Assembly: GCF_000429625.1 (NCBI RefSeq)
Contig: NZ_AUCF01000006.1
Location: forward strand, 62,001-126,000
Length of the DNA stretch: 64,000 nt
From: Azospirillum halopraeferens DSM 3675
GTDB lineage: Bacteria; Pseudomonadota; Alphaproteobacteria; Azospirillales; Azospirillaceae
Reading direction: 5' to 3'
In this document: one piece after another, positions 19,526 to 29,023 of the stretch
How positions within the stretch are numbered: the stretch's first letter is position 1
How the letters are laid out: each line of letters opens with the position of its first letter
Program-made: the position numbers and the translations under genes
The notes under the pieces: generated by a model
The model's database searches: none
Told to the model about the DNA's origin: nothing
What the model saw: the letters and a program-made list of their open reading frames with translations, nothing else

Positions 19526-19631
19526 AATCCGTACTGTTCCGGTCTAGAATGCCGGCGGCCCAATACCCGATGCTTTCGCTTGACTTTCCGCCGGGCTTGA
19601 CCACCTAATCCGTACCGGATTGGTCCGGATT
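19526..19631 (+). promoter_or_regulatory. Candidate Rrf2/IscR-type operator of the suf operon
   Basis: A perfect palindrome AATCCG-TAC-CGGATT (19607-19621) is followed exactly one helical turn on by a third CGGATT half-site (19626-19631). A partial copy, AATCCGTAC...CCGG, occurs 81 bp upstream (19526). A TTGACT at 19580 and TTGACC at 19598 could be -35 boxes. The site ends 24 bp before the Rrf2 start, where autoregulation would be expected. Confidence 0.55.
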
Positions 19632-19654
19632 GAACCCCGGTTTGGAAAGCGGCG

Positions 19655-20128
19655 ATGATCCGTCTGAGCAAGCTGACCGACTACGCCATCGTGGTGATGA
19701 GCGAGATGGCGCGCACCAGGGGCGCGGTCCACACCGTGCCGCACCTGGCCGACCGCACCGGCGTGCCGGCGCCCACCGTCGCCAAGCTGATGAAGACGCT
19801 GGCTCCGGCCGGGCTGATGACATCCCACCGCGGGGCGTCGGGCGGCTATGCGCTGGCGCGTCCGGCGGGGGAGATCACCATCGCCGACATCGTCACGGCG
19901 CTGGACGGCCCCATCGCGCTGACCGCCTGCGTCGAGGGCGCCGACGACCAGTGCGGCGTCGAGAGCCTGTGCCCCATGCGCGGCAACTGGGAAAAGATCA
20001 ACGGCGCCATCCGCACCGCGCTGGAACAGGTGACGCTCGCCGACATGATGACGCCGGCCTGGTCGCCGCCGCCCGGCGAACCGCCGCCGCCCCGTCGCAC
20101 GGCCGCCGCCGCGGCCCGCCCGGGGTGA
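19655..20128 (+). CDS. Rrf2-family SUF operon regulator
   Basis: 157 residues. An amino-terminal winged helix ([47 protein letters not shown]) and the three-cysteine cluster site Cys92, Cys100 and Cys106 ([19 protein letters not shown]) characteristic of Fe-S-sensing Rrf2 regulators that precede suf genes in proteobacteria (SUF system FeS assembly regulator family). It is expected to bind a [2Fe-2S] or similar cluster and repress the operon when clusters are sufficient. The last 25 residues are a Pro/Arg-rich tail. It is 61 bp upstream of sufB in the same direction. Confidence 0.92.
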   Translation: MIRLSKLTDYAIVVMSEMARTRGAVHTVPHLADRTGVPAPTVAKLMKTLAPAGLMTSHRGASGGYALARPAGEITIADIVTALDGPIALTACVEGADDQCGVESLCPMRGNWEKINGAIRTALEQVTLADMMTPAWSPPPGEPPPPRRTAAAAARPG

Positions 20129-20189
20129 CCGGCCCGCACGCACCGGGCACCCCTCCGCCGAGCTGACACGTTTAGGAGCACGACAGACC

Positions 20190-21674
<1,485 letters not shown>

Positions 21675-21717
21675 CCTCCGTCTCACAAATCGCTGGCAGG
21701 CACAAGTCCAAGGAACA

Positions 21718-22476
21718 ATGAGAATGATTGAGATCAGGAACCTGCACGCCACCGTGGACGGCAAGGAGATCCTCAAGGGCATCGACCTCACCATCGGTCC
21801 CGGCGAGGTGCACGCCATCATGGGGCCCAACGGGTCGGGCAAGAGCACCCTGTCCTACGTGCTCGCCGGACGCGACGGCTATGAGGTGACCAAGGGATCG
21901 GTCAGCTTCTACGGCGAGGACCTGCTGGCCATGGAGCCGGAGGAGCGCGCCGCCGCCGGTCTGTTCCTGGCCTTCCAGTACCCGGTGGAGATCCCCGGCG
22001 TCGCCAACATGACGTTCCTCAAGTCGGCGCTGAACGCCATGCGCAAGCACCGCGGCGAGGGCGACCTGGACGCCATGCAGTTCCTGAAGCTGGTGCGCGA
22101 GAAGACCCGGTCGCTGAACATGACCGACGAGATGCTGAAGCGCGCGGTCAACGTCGGCTTCTCGGGCGGTGAGAAGAAGCGCAACGAAACCCTTCAGATG
22201 GCGGTGCTGGAGCCGAAGTTCGCCATCCTGGACGAGACCGACAGCGGCCTCGACATCGACGCCCTGAAGATCGTCGCGGACGGCGTCAACGCCCTGCGCT
22301 CGCCGGAGCGGTCGATGCTGGTGATCACCCATTACCAGCGCCTGCTGAACTACATCGTGCCCGACCATGTGCACGTGCTGGCGCACGGCCGCATCCAGCG
22401 CTCCGGCGGCAAGGAGCTGGCGCTGGAACTGGAGCAGAAGGGGTATAAGGACTTCGGCGTGGAGGAGGCGGCCTGA
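21718..22476 (+). CDS. sufC: Fe-S assembly ATPase SufC
   Basis: 252 residues, ABC-type ATPase that drives conformational change of SufB-SufD. Walker A GPNGSGKST, the Q-loop in FLAFQYPVEIPG, the degenerate SufC signature FSGGEKKRNE, Walker B AILDETDSGLDID and the H-loop VITHYQR are all intact. ATG 21718 follows an AAGGAA site; the ATG two codons on (21724) is equally possible. Three bp separate it from sufD. Confidence 0.98.
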   Translation: MRMIEIRNLHATVDGKEILKGIDLTIGPGEVHAIMGPNGSGKSTLSYVLAGRDGYEVTKGSVSFYGEDLLAMEPEERAAAGLFLAFQYPVEIPGVANMTFLKSALNAMRKHRGEGDLDAMQFLKLVREKTRSLNMTDEMLKRAVNVGFSGGEKKRNETLQMAVLEPKFAILDETDSGLDIDALKIVADGVNALRSPERSMLVITHYQRLLNYIVPDHVHVLAHGRIQRSGGKELALELEQKGYKDFGVEEAA

Positions 22477-22479
22477 GCC

Positions 22480-23844
22480 ATGGCGACGACCCATTCCACC
22501 CCCACCGGCGACACCGCCGCCGCACGCCCCTATCTGGACCAGATCGACCGCCTGAAGGGCGAGCTGCCGGGGGCGGCGCTTTCCCGGGTGCGCGAACTGC
22601 GCCGGGATGGGCGGGAGCGCTTCGCCGCCCTGGGCGTCCCCACCGTGCGCCAGGAAGCCTGGAAGTACACCAGCCTGCGCCCGCTGGAGAAGGTCGCCTT
22701 CGAACCGGCGACCGCCGCGGCCGCGGCCGGCACCCACATCGACGTGCTGCCGACCGTGCGCCCGGCCGGGCAGACGGGACCGCGGCTGGTCTTCGTCAAC
22801 GGCCGGCTGCGCGCCGACCTGTCCTCCACCGACGGGCTGCCGGACGGTGTCGTGCTGACCGGTCTGGCCGACGCGCTGTCGTCACACGCCGACTTCGTGG
22901 GCGAGCGGCTGGGCCGGCTGGCCAACGCCGACGAACACCCCCTGGTGGCCCTCAACACCGCCGTCCTGGCCGACGGGCCGGTGCTGCACATTCCGCGCGG
23001 CGTCGTGCTGGATGACCCGATCGAGCTGGTGTTCGTGTCGGCCGCCGCCGACGGCCGCGCCACCGTGTTCCACCCGCGCACCCTGATCGTCGCCGATCCG
23101 CTGAGCAAGGCGGTGGTGATCGAACACCATGTCGGACCGGGCGGCGCCCCGACCTTCGCCAACCATACGGCGGAGGTGTTCGTCGGCGAGGGGGCGACCC
23201 TGCGCCACTACAAGGTTCAGCGGGAGCAGACGGACGCCTTCCACGTCTCCCACGCCGCGGCGACGGTCTGCCGGGACGCCTGCTACGACAACTTCATCCT
23301 GACGTCGGGCGCCCGGCTGTCGCGCAACGAGGTGCACGCCGTGCTGGACGGCACCGGCGCGTCCTGCCACGTCAGCGGCGCCTATCTGGTGACCGGCGAA
23401 CAGCACTGCGATACCACCACGCTGATCGACCACGCCCGGCCCTACGGCACCAGCCGCGAGGTCTACAAGGGCGCCATCGACGAGCGGGCGCGGGCCGTGT
23501 TCCAGGGCAAGATCATTGTCCGCCCCGGCGCTCAGAAGACGGACGGGCACCAGCTCAACCGCGCCCTGCTGCTGTCCGACACGGCGGAGATCGACTCCAA
23601 GCCGGAGCTGGAGATCTACGCCGACGACGTGAAGTGCAGCCACGGCGCCACCGCCGGCGAGCTGGACGACGAGGCGCTGTTCTACCTGCGCTCCCGCGGG
23701 ATTCCGAAGGAGGAGGCGCGCGGCCTGCTGATCGCCTCCTTCCTGGCCGAGGCCATCGACGAGATCCCGGAGGAACCGGTGCGCGACGCCTTCGCCGCCA
23801 TCGCGACCGGCTGGCTCGCCGCCCGCCGGGGAGGTGCGCGATGA
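22480..23844 (+). CDS. sufD: Fe-S assembly protein SufD
   Basis: 454 residues. A SufB paralogue with an amino-terminal helical region (PGAALSRVRELRRDGRERFAALG, in outline), KYTSLRPLEK and a beta-helix core ending with KCSHGATAGELDDEALFYLRSRGI, which carries the conserved histidine of the SufD side of the SufB-SufD interface. The stop overlaps the sufS start (ATGA at 23841-23844), so the two are translationally coupled. Confidence 0.97.
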   Translation: MATTHSTPTGDTAAARPYLDQIDRLKGELPGAALSRVRELRRDGRERFAALGVPTVRQEAWKYTSLRPLEKVAFEPATAAAAAGTHIDVLPTVRPAGQTGPRLVFVNGRLRADLSSTDGLPDGVVLTGLADALSSHADFVGERLGRLANADEHPLVALNTAVLADGPVLHIPRGVVLDDPIELVFVSAAADGRATVFHPRTLIVADPLSKAVVIEHHVGPGGAPTFANHTAEVFVGEGATLRHYKVQREQTDAFHVSHAAATVCRDACYDNFILTSGARLSRNEVHAVLDGTGASCHVSGAYLVTGEQHCDTTTLIDHARPYGTSREVYKGAIDERARAVFQGKIIVRPGAQKTDGHQLNRALLLSDTAEIDSKPELEIYADDVKCSHGATAGELDDEALFYLRSRGIPKEEARGLLIASFLAEAIDEIPEEPVRDAFAAIATGWLAARRGGAR

Positions 23845-25118
23845 ACCGCCTCTCCCCGGCCATCGCCGCCGAGGCACCGCCCTATGACGTGGAGCGGGTG
23901 CGCGCCGACTTTCCGGTGCTCTCCCGCGTCGTGCACGAGCGCAAGGGCAAGCCGGGCCGGCCGCTGGTCTATCTCGACAGCGGGGCCAGCGCCCAGAAGC
24001 CGCGCCAGGTGATCGACGCCATGGTGCGCTTCATGGAGGAGGATTACGCCAACATCCACCGTGGCGTGCATGTGCTGTCCCAGCGCGCCACCGACGCCTT
24101 CGAAGGCGTGCGCGACAAGGTTGCGGCCTTCCTGAACGCACCGTCGCGCGACACCATCGTGTTCACCGGCAACGCCACCGACGCCATCAACCTGGTCGCC
24201 GCCACCTACGGCCGCGCCTTCCTGGAGGCGGGCGATGAGGTGGTGCTGTCGATCATGGAGCACCACGCCAACATAGTCCCCTGGCAGCTTCTGCAGGCCG
24301 AGAAGGGCATCGTCCTCAAGGTGGTGCCGGTGGACGACGACGGCGTGCTCGACATGGACGCCTACGCCGCCCTGCTGGGTCCGCGCACGAAGCTGGTGGC
24401 GATGACCCATTGCTCCAACGTGCTGGGCACCGTCACGCCGGCCCGGCAGATCGTGCGCCTGGCCCGCGAGCGCGGCATCCCCGTGCTGCTGGACGGCAGT
24501 CAGGCGGTGGTGCACGGCCGGGTCGACGTGCAGGACCTGGACGTGGACTTCTACGTCTTCACCGCCCACAAGCTTTACGGTCCGACGGGACTCGGCGTGC
24601 TCTACGCCAAGTACGAGCACCTGAAGAGGATGCCGCCCTACCGCGGCGGCGGCGACATGATCCAGTCCGTCAGCTTCAGCGGCACCACCTTCAAGGAGCC
24701 GCCCATGCGCTTCGAGGCGGGCACCCCGCCCATCGTCGAGGGCATCGGGCTGGGGGCTGCCATCGACTATGTGGAGGCGCTGGGGCGCGACGCCATCGCG
24801 CTGCACGAGCACGACCTGCTGAACTACGCCACGCAGCAGCTTTCGCAGATCGACGGGCTGCGCATCATCGGCACCGCGCCGGGCAAGGCCGCCATCATCT
24901 CCTTCACGGTGGAGGGCGTGCATCCCCACGACCTCGGCACCGTGGTCGACCAGTACGGCGTCGCCGTGCGCGTCGGTCAGCATTGCGCGGAGCCGCTGAT
25001 GGACCGGTTCGGGATCGGGTCCACCGCGCGGGCCTCCTTCGCCCTCTACAACACCCGCGCCGAGGTCGACGCCCTTGTCGATTCCGTCCGGGCGGTCAAG
25101 GAGTTCTTCGGGGCATGA
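23841..25118 (+). CDS. sufS: Cysteine desulfurase SufS
   Basis: 425 residues from ATG 23841, chosen for its ATGA overlap with sufD; an upstream open frame is a shadow. Group II PLP-dependent desulfurase: the PLP lysine is Lys244 in FTAHKLYGP and the catalytic cysteine is Cys382 in RVGQHCAEP. Other landmarks are NIHRGVHVLSQRAT and MEHHANIVPW. It supplies persulfide sulfur, here to SufU rather than SufE judging from the next gene. The stop overlaps sufU (ATGA). Confidence 0.98.
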   Translation: MNRLSPAIAAEAPPYDVERVRADFPVLSRVVHERKGKPGRPLVYLDSGASAQKPRQVIDAMVRFMEEDYANIHRGVHVLSQRATDAFEGVRDKVAAFLNAPSRDTIVFTGNATDAINLVAATYGRAFLEAGDEVVLSIMEHHANIVPWQLLQAEKGIVLKVVPVDDDGVLDMDAYAALLGPRTKLVAMTHCSNVLGTVTPARQIVRLARERGIPVLLDGSQAVVHGRVDVQDLDVDFYVFTAHKLYGPTGLGVLYAKYEHLKRMPPYRGGGDMIQSVSFSGTTFKEPPMRFEAGTPPIVEGIGLGAAIDYVEALGRDAIALHEHDLLNYATQQLSQIDGLRIIGTAPGKAAIISFTVEGVHPHDLGTVVDQYGVAVRVGQHCAEPLMDRFGIGSTARASFALYNTRAEVDALVDSVRAVKEFFGA

Positions 25119-25585
25119 TGGACGAGCTGCGTGAACTCTACCAGGAAGTGATCCTGGACCACGGCAAGAACCCGCGCAACCTGCGCCACCCGGCGGATGC
25201 CAACCGCGAGGCGCGGGGCGAGAACCCCATGTGCGGCGACAAGTTCACCGTCTATCTGACGGTGAACGACGCCGGTCTCGTGGAGGACTGCGCCTTCGAG
25301 GGGCGCGGCTGCGCCATCTCCACCGCCAGCGCCTCGATGATGACCGAGCTGGTGCGCGGGAAGACGCAGGACGAGGCCCGCACCCTCTTCCACACCTTCC
25401 ACGACCTGTGCACCAAGGACGAGGAGCATCACCACGACCATGGCCCCGTCGACGAGGACACCATGGAGAAGCTGATGGTGCTGTCGGGCGTGCGCCAGTT
25501 CCCGGTGCGGGTCAAATGCGCCACCCTGGCGTGGCATGCGATGAACGCCGCCATCGCCGGCGAGGCGAAGGCGTCCAGCGAATGA
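25115..25585 (+). CDS. sufU: SufU-type sulfur-transfer protein
   Basis: 156 residues, IscU fold. The Zn-binding set of Gram-positive SufU is present: Cys40 and Asp42 in NPMCGDKF, Cys66 in GRGCAIS and Cys135 in VKCATLAW. SufU accepts sulfur from SufS by zinc-ligand swapping and replaces SufE. The insertion between residues 95 and 112, including the histidine-rich DEEHHHDHG, is notable. ATG 25115 overlaps the sufS stop; an adjacent ATG at 25118 is an alternative. ATGA overlap with sufT downstream. Confidence 0.94.
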   Translation: MMDELRELYQEVILDHGKNPRNLRHPADANREARGENPMCGDKFTVYLTVNDAGLVEDCAFEGRGCAISTASASMMTELVRGKTQDEARTLFHTFHDLCTKDEEHHHDHGPVDEDTMEKLMVLSGVRQFPVRVKCATLAWHAMNAAIAGEAKASSE

Positions 25586-25965
25586 GCGAGACCATGGAGA
25601 CCGCGATGCCCCACGACGCGATCGCGAACAGCCGGCCCGAAGACGCGGCGGTCGATCCCAAGCAGCAGCTTATGGACGACATCGTCGCCGCGGTGAAGAC
25701 CTGCTACGACCCCGAGATCCCCGTGGACATCTGGGAGCTCGGCCTCATCTACCGCATCGACGTGAACGACGGCGGCGCGGTGGCGGTGGACATGACGCTG
25801 ACCAGCCCCATGTGCCCGGTGGCCGGGGAGTTGCCCGAGCAGGTCCAGCGCGCCATTTCCTGTGTCGAGGGCGTGGAGGAGTGCAAGGTCGAGCTGGTGT
25901 GGGAACCGCCCTGGCGGCCCGACATGATGTCCGACGTCGCCAAGATCCAACTCGATATGTTCTGA
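25582..25965 (+). CDS. sufT: Fe-S assembly auxiliary protein SufT (DUF59/MIP18)
   Basis: 127 residues: a roughly 35-residue non-conserved amino end followed by a DUF59 domain with TCYDPEIPVDIWELGLIYRI and DMTLTSPMCPVAGELPEQV, containing the conserved aspartate and cysteine. SufT proteins help mature Fe-S enzymes under high demand. The ATG at 25582 overlaps the sufU stop. It is followed 21 bp later by the A-type carrier. Confidence 0.95.
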   Translation: MSETMETAMPHDAIANSRPEDAAVDPKQQLMDDIVAAVKTCYDPEIPVDIWELGLIYRIDVNDGGAVAVDMTLTSPMCPVAGELPEQVQRAISCVEGVEECKVELVWEPPWRPDMMSDVAKIQLDMF

Positions 25966-25986
25966 CCGTTCGGAGCGAGGACACCC

Positions 25987-26337
25987 ATGGCTGCAACGAA
26001 GGCCCTGCCGAAGGCGATCACCCTGACCGACGCGGCGGTGACGCGCGTGAAGGCGTTGATGGCGAAGGCGCCGGACGACATGATCGGCCTGCGCATCGGC
26101 GTCAAGGCCCGCGGCTGCTCCGGCCTCAGCTACGACATCCAGTACGCCAAGGAGAAGCTGCCATTCGACGAGGTGGTGGAGGACAAGGGCGTCACCGTCA
26201 TGATCGCCCCCGACGCCGTCATGTTCCTGATCGGCAGCGAGATGGACTACGTGGACGACAAGTTCGAAACCGGCTTCAAGTTCCGCAACCCCAACGAAAA
26301 GGGCCGCTGCGGCTGCGGTGAGAGCTTCCACGTGTGA
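25987..26337 (+). CDS. sufA: A-type Fe-S carrier (SufA/IscA family)
   Basis: 116 residues. The three conserved cysteines are Cys44 in ARGCSGLSY and Cys108 and Cys110 in RCGCGESF. It receives clusters from SufBCD and passes them to apoproteins. It is the last gene of the operon Rrf2-sufBCDSUT-sufA and converges on the next gene, leaving only 14 bp between stops. Confidence 0.96.
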   Translation: MAATKALPKAITLTDAAVTRVKALMAKAPDDMIGLRIGVKARGCSGLSYDIQYAKEKLPFDEVVEDKGVTVMIAPDAVMFLIGSEMDYVDDKFETGFKFRNPNEKGRCGCGESFHV

Positions 26338-26351
26338 TGCGGCCGGCGGAC

Positions 26352-27599
26352 CTAGGCGACGCTCAGGTCCGCACTCGACGCCGCCGTCTCCGCCGTCGCG
26401 ACCCGGTCCCGGCCGGCGGCTTTTGCCGCGTAGAGGGCGGCGTCGGCACGGCTGAGGACGGAATCGAACCCCTCCTGCGCTACCCGTTCGGCCACACCGA
26501 TGCTGGCGGTCAGGCGCAGCGGGGGTTGCGCAGCCACGGCGAGCGTGTCGACCGCGGCGCGCAGGCGTTCGGCGACCGCGCGTCCCGCCGCCGCGGTGGT
26601 TTGCGGCAGCAGGATGACGAACTCCTCGCCGCCCAGGCGCGCGACCGTGTCGACGTCCCGCACGCCATCGCGACAGCAGGCAGCCACCGCCTCCAGCGCC
26701 CGGTCGCCGATGCCGTGGCCCCAGCCGTCGTTGATGCGCTTGAAGTGGTCGATGTCGAGGACCAGCACCGTCAGGGCATGGCCGAAGCGGTCGGCGCGGC
26801 GCACCTCCTCGTCGGCACGCTCGAACAGGGAGCGGCGGTTGGCGACGCCGGTCAACGGGTCGACCCGGGCCAGCCGGCGCAGTTCCTCGTTGAAGGCGTC
26901 GTTGTACATCAGGATGAAGTTCAGGCTCGCCACGGTGATGGCGAGATACGCGCCCAGCAGAAACACCTTTTCCGCTGCGCCGGACGACAGGACAATGGCC
27001 GGCGAGGTGTCCGTGATCAGCGCGTCGCCGAACCGCAGCACGAGGATCGAGCCCATCAGCAGGACGATGGCGCCGGCCAGCCGGTGCGCCCGCCCGGGCC
27101 CGCGGTATCGCACCAGCAGTTCGTAGCCCAGCACGGCGCAGACGATCAAACTGACGGCACTGGTGGCCAGCCGCAACCCTTGCAGACTCGGTGCCGCCAT
27201 CGTGAAGAAGGCCGAGGATGCGGCCATGATTCCCGTCATCGCGGCGGCGAAACCATAGGCCGCCGAGCGCCCCTGGAGGATGCGCACCGCCGTCAGGTTC
27301 AGGCAGAACGCGGCCATGGCCAACCCGTTGCCGAGGACCACCGAGAGGGCCGGATGGGCATAGCCGCGCAGGGTGATCAGCGTGAACCCGGCCGCCCCCA
27401 GCAGCTTGCCGATGCCGAACGCCATCATGGAACGGGAGGTCGGCGGCCGATAAGTGCGCGCCGAGAACAGGACGGCCATCGCAATGCTCAGCGAACTGAC
27501 GGCGATCACGAGGGCGATGGTGCGCGGGTCGAGGGGCAGAGAAAAAAGAGACGCCGGATCATCCATCATCGGCCGATCATTCCCCTCGCCGGTCCGCAT
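26352..27599 (-). CDS. Membrane-bound diguanylate cyclase (GGDEF)
   Basis: Up to 415 residues; starts at 27569 or 27566 would drop about 10 residues. The first 230 residues are hydrophobic with about six or seven helices and several aromatic residues, without a sensor domain that I can name. The carboxy part is a GGDEF domain: LVLDIDHFKRINDGWGHGIGD, active-site GGEEF and I-site RDVD five residues before it. It should therefore synthesise cyclic-di-GMP with feedback inhibition. It is convergent with sufA and lies about 70 bp from marC on the same strand. Confidence 0.9.
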   Translation of the reverse strand: MRTGEGNDRPMMDDPASLFSLPLDPRTIALVIAVSSLSIAMAVLFSARTYRPPTSRSMMAFGIGKLLGAAGFTLITLRGYAHPALSVVLGNGLAMAAFCLNLTAVRILQGRSAAYGFAAAMTGIMAASSAFFTMAAPSLQGLRLATSAVSLIVCAVLGYELLVRYRGPGRAHRLAGAIVLLMGSILVLRFGDALITDTSPAIVLSSGAAEKVFLLGAYLAITVASLNFILMYNDAFNEELRRLARVDPLTGVANRRSLFERADEEVRRADRFGHALTVLVLDIDHFKRINDGWGHGIGDRALEAVAACCRDGVRDVDTVARLGGEEFVILLPQTTAAAGRAVAERLRAAVDTLAVAAQPPLRLTASIGVAERVAQEGFDSVLSRADAALYAAKAAGRDRVATAETAASSADLSVA

Positions 27600-27669
27600 A
27601 AGATCGTATGTTTCTGCGGGACGTTAGCCGAGCAATGGGCGTTTGGAAAGCGCCGTGCCCTCCCCTTCC

Positions 27670-28296
27670 TCACCCCGGCGGATAGATCGCGGTGATGCCG
27701 GACATCACCGTCTGCGTCGCCAGAGCCGCCAGGACGATTCCCAGGATGCGGCTGACCGTGTGGATCACCGTGCGGCCGAGCAGCCGGCCCACCGCGTCGG
27801 CGCCGGCGAGAACGGCGGCGGTGGCGGCGATCACCAGTGCCGCCGCCCCCAGCACGATCGCCTGCCCGCCGGCCTCCCCGCCGTAACGGTCCATCAGCAG
27901 CATGACCGAAGTTATAGCGCCCGGACCGGCGATCAGCGGGATGGCCAGCGGGAAGACGGCCAGATCGTGCGCCTCCTCGTCGGTGCGGGCGTCGTCGGCC
28001 GTCCGCTCCTTGCGGTCGTTGCGCCGCTCGAACAGCATTTCGAAGGCGATCCAGAACAGCAGGGCACCGCCGGCGATGCGGAACGCCGCCATGTCGATCC
28101 CCAGCGCATCGAGGACGGTGCGGCCGAGATAGGCAAAGAAGACGATGATCGCCAGGCTGATGACGGTTCCCCGCAAGGCGATCATCCGCTTGCGCCGGGC
28201 GTCGAACCCCTGCGTCAGGCCTAAGAATATCGGCACCAGACCCACCGGATCGATCACCACGAAGAACACCACCAACGCACTGACGAGCGAATCCAC
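27670..28296 (-). CDS. MarC-family integral membrane protein
   Basis: 208 residues, six predicted membrane helices. Family signatures are FFVVIDPVGLVPIFLGLTQG near the amino end and FPLAIPLIAGPGAITSVMLLM in the second half, forming the typical two-repeat structure. MarC proteins (UPF0056) have no settled function; the old link to multiple antibiotic resistance has been withdrawn. An insertion of charged residues (ERRNDRKERTADDARTDEE) forms the central cytoplasmic loop. Confidence 0.92.
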   Translation of the reverse strand: MDSLVSALVVFFVVIDPVGLVPIFLGLTQGFDARRKRMIALRGTVISLAIIVFFAYLGRTVLDALGIDMAAFRIAGGALLFWIAFEMLFERRNDRKERTADDARTDEEAHDLAVFPLAIPLIAGPGAITSVMLLMDRYGGEAGGQAIVLGAAALVIAATAAVLAGADAVGRLLGRTVIHTVSRILGIVLAALATQTVMSGITAIYPPG

Positions 28297-28572
28297 GGAA
28301 CGCCCTCCGCCCTTTGCCGTTCTTGTCCATCAAGGGAGCGCCGATGCCCGTCCCCGTCAACCGGAAAGCGGAAGCGTCGCCGCAGCGCCGCCATCCGCCA
28401 GCCGGATCTTGGCCGGAACGGGACGGCACCCCACCTATGAGGCAGGGTCCGGGCCCCTTCCGGCAGCCCGGGGGCTGCCTCGTCGGACTCTCGCGTTTGC
28501 GCCCCGGTCCGGGCGCCGGCGTTGCCCTGCACCGGCATCGCCGGAATCCGGCCCTGCAACGGAGGACCCAGT

Positions 28573-28893
28573 ATGAGCATGGACATCGATCGCAGCCCAC
28601 CCGGTGGATTTGAGACGCTGGTTGCCCGCGAGCACTGGGAGCCCATTGCGCGCAGCGCCATGGCCCAGGGCGGTGTGCTGGCGCTGATCGCCCTGATCCT
28701 CGGCATGCCGCTCTACGGTGCGCTGTCGCTGGTCCACATCATGACGCTGTTCGGCGCCATCTTCTCCAACATCATGGCCCTGCGCCTGGATGAACAGGGT
28801 AACACGGAGGCGGCGGTGCGCGTCGGCCGGCGCTCGCTCGGCGCGCTCGCGGTGTCCTCGATCAGCCTGCTGGTGCTGACCCTGGCGGGCTGA
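28573..28893 (+). CDS. Small two-helix membrane protein of unknown function
   Basis: 106 residues with a good ribosome site (GGAGG) before ATG 28573; the frame extending upstream is non-coding. Hydrophobic helices lie at about residues 32-66 and 88-105 (ALAVSSISLLVLTLAG). Between them is a basic loop, RLDEQGNTEAAVRVGRR. I recognise no family. It stands 130 bp before pepN in the same direction. About 270 bp of GC-rich sequence without a recognisable gene separates it from marC. Confidence 0.7.
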   Translation: MSMDIDRSPPGGFETLVAREHWEPIARSAMAQGGVLALIALILGMPLYGALSLVHIMTLFGAIFSNIMALRLDEQGNTEAAVRVGRRSLGALAVSSISLLVLTLAG

Positions 28894-29023
28894 TGCCGGC
28901 GGTGGTGGCCGGTCGGGCGAAGGTCCGGGTTGAACGGTGGCGGGCGGGACACACCTTACCGGGACACGCCCGCGTTCCCCCGTCCGGGGGAAGCCTTCCG
29001 ACCGACGACCAGAGACGCCAGCC

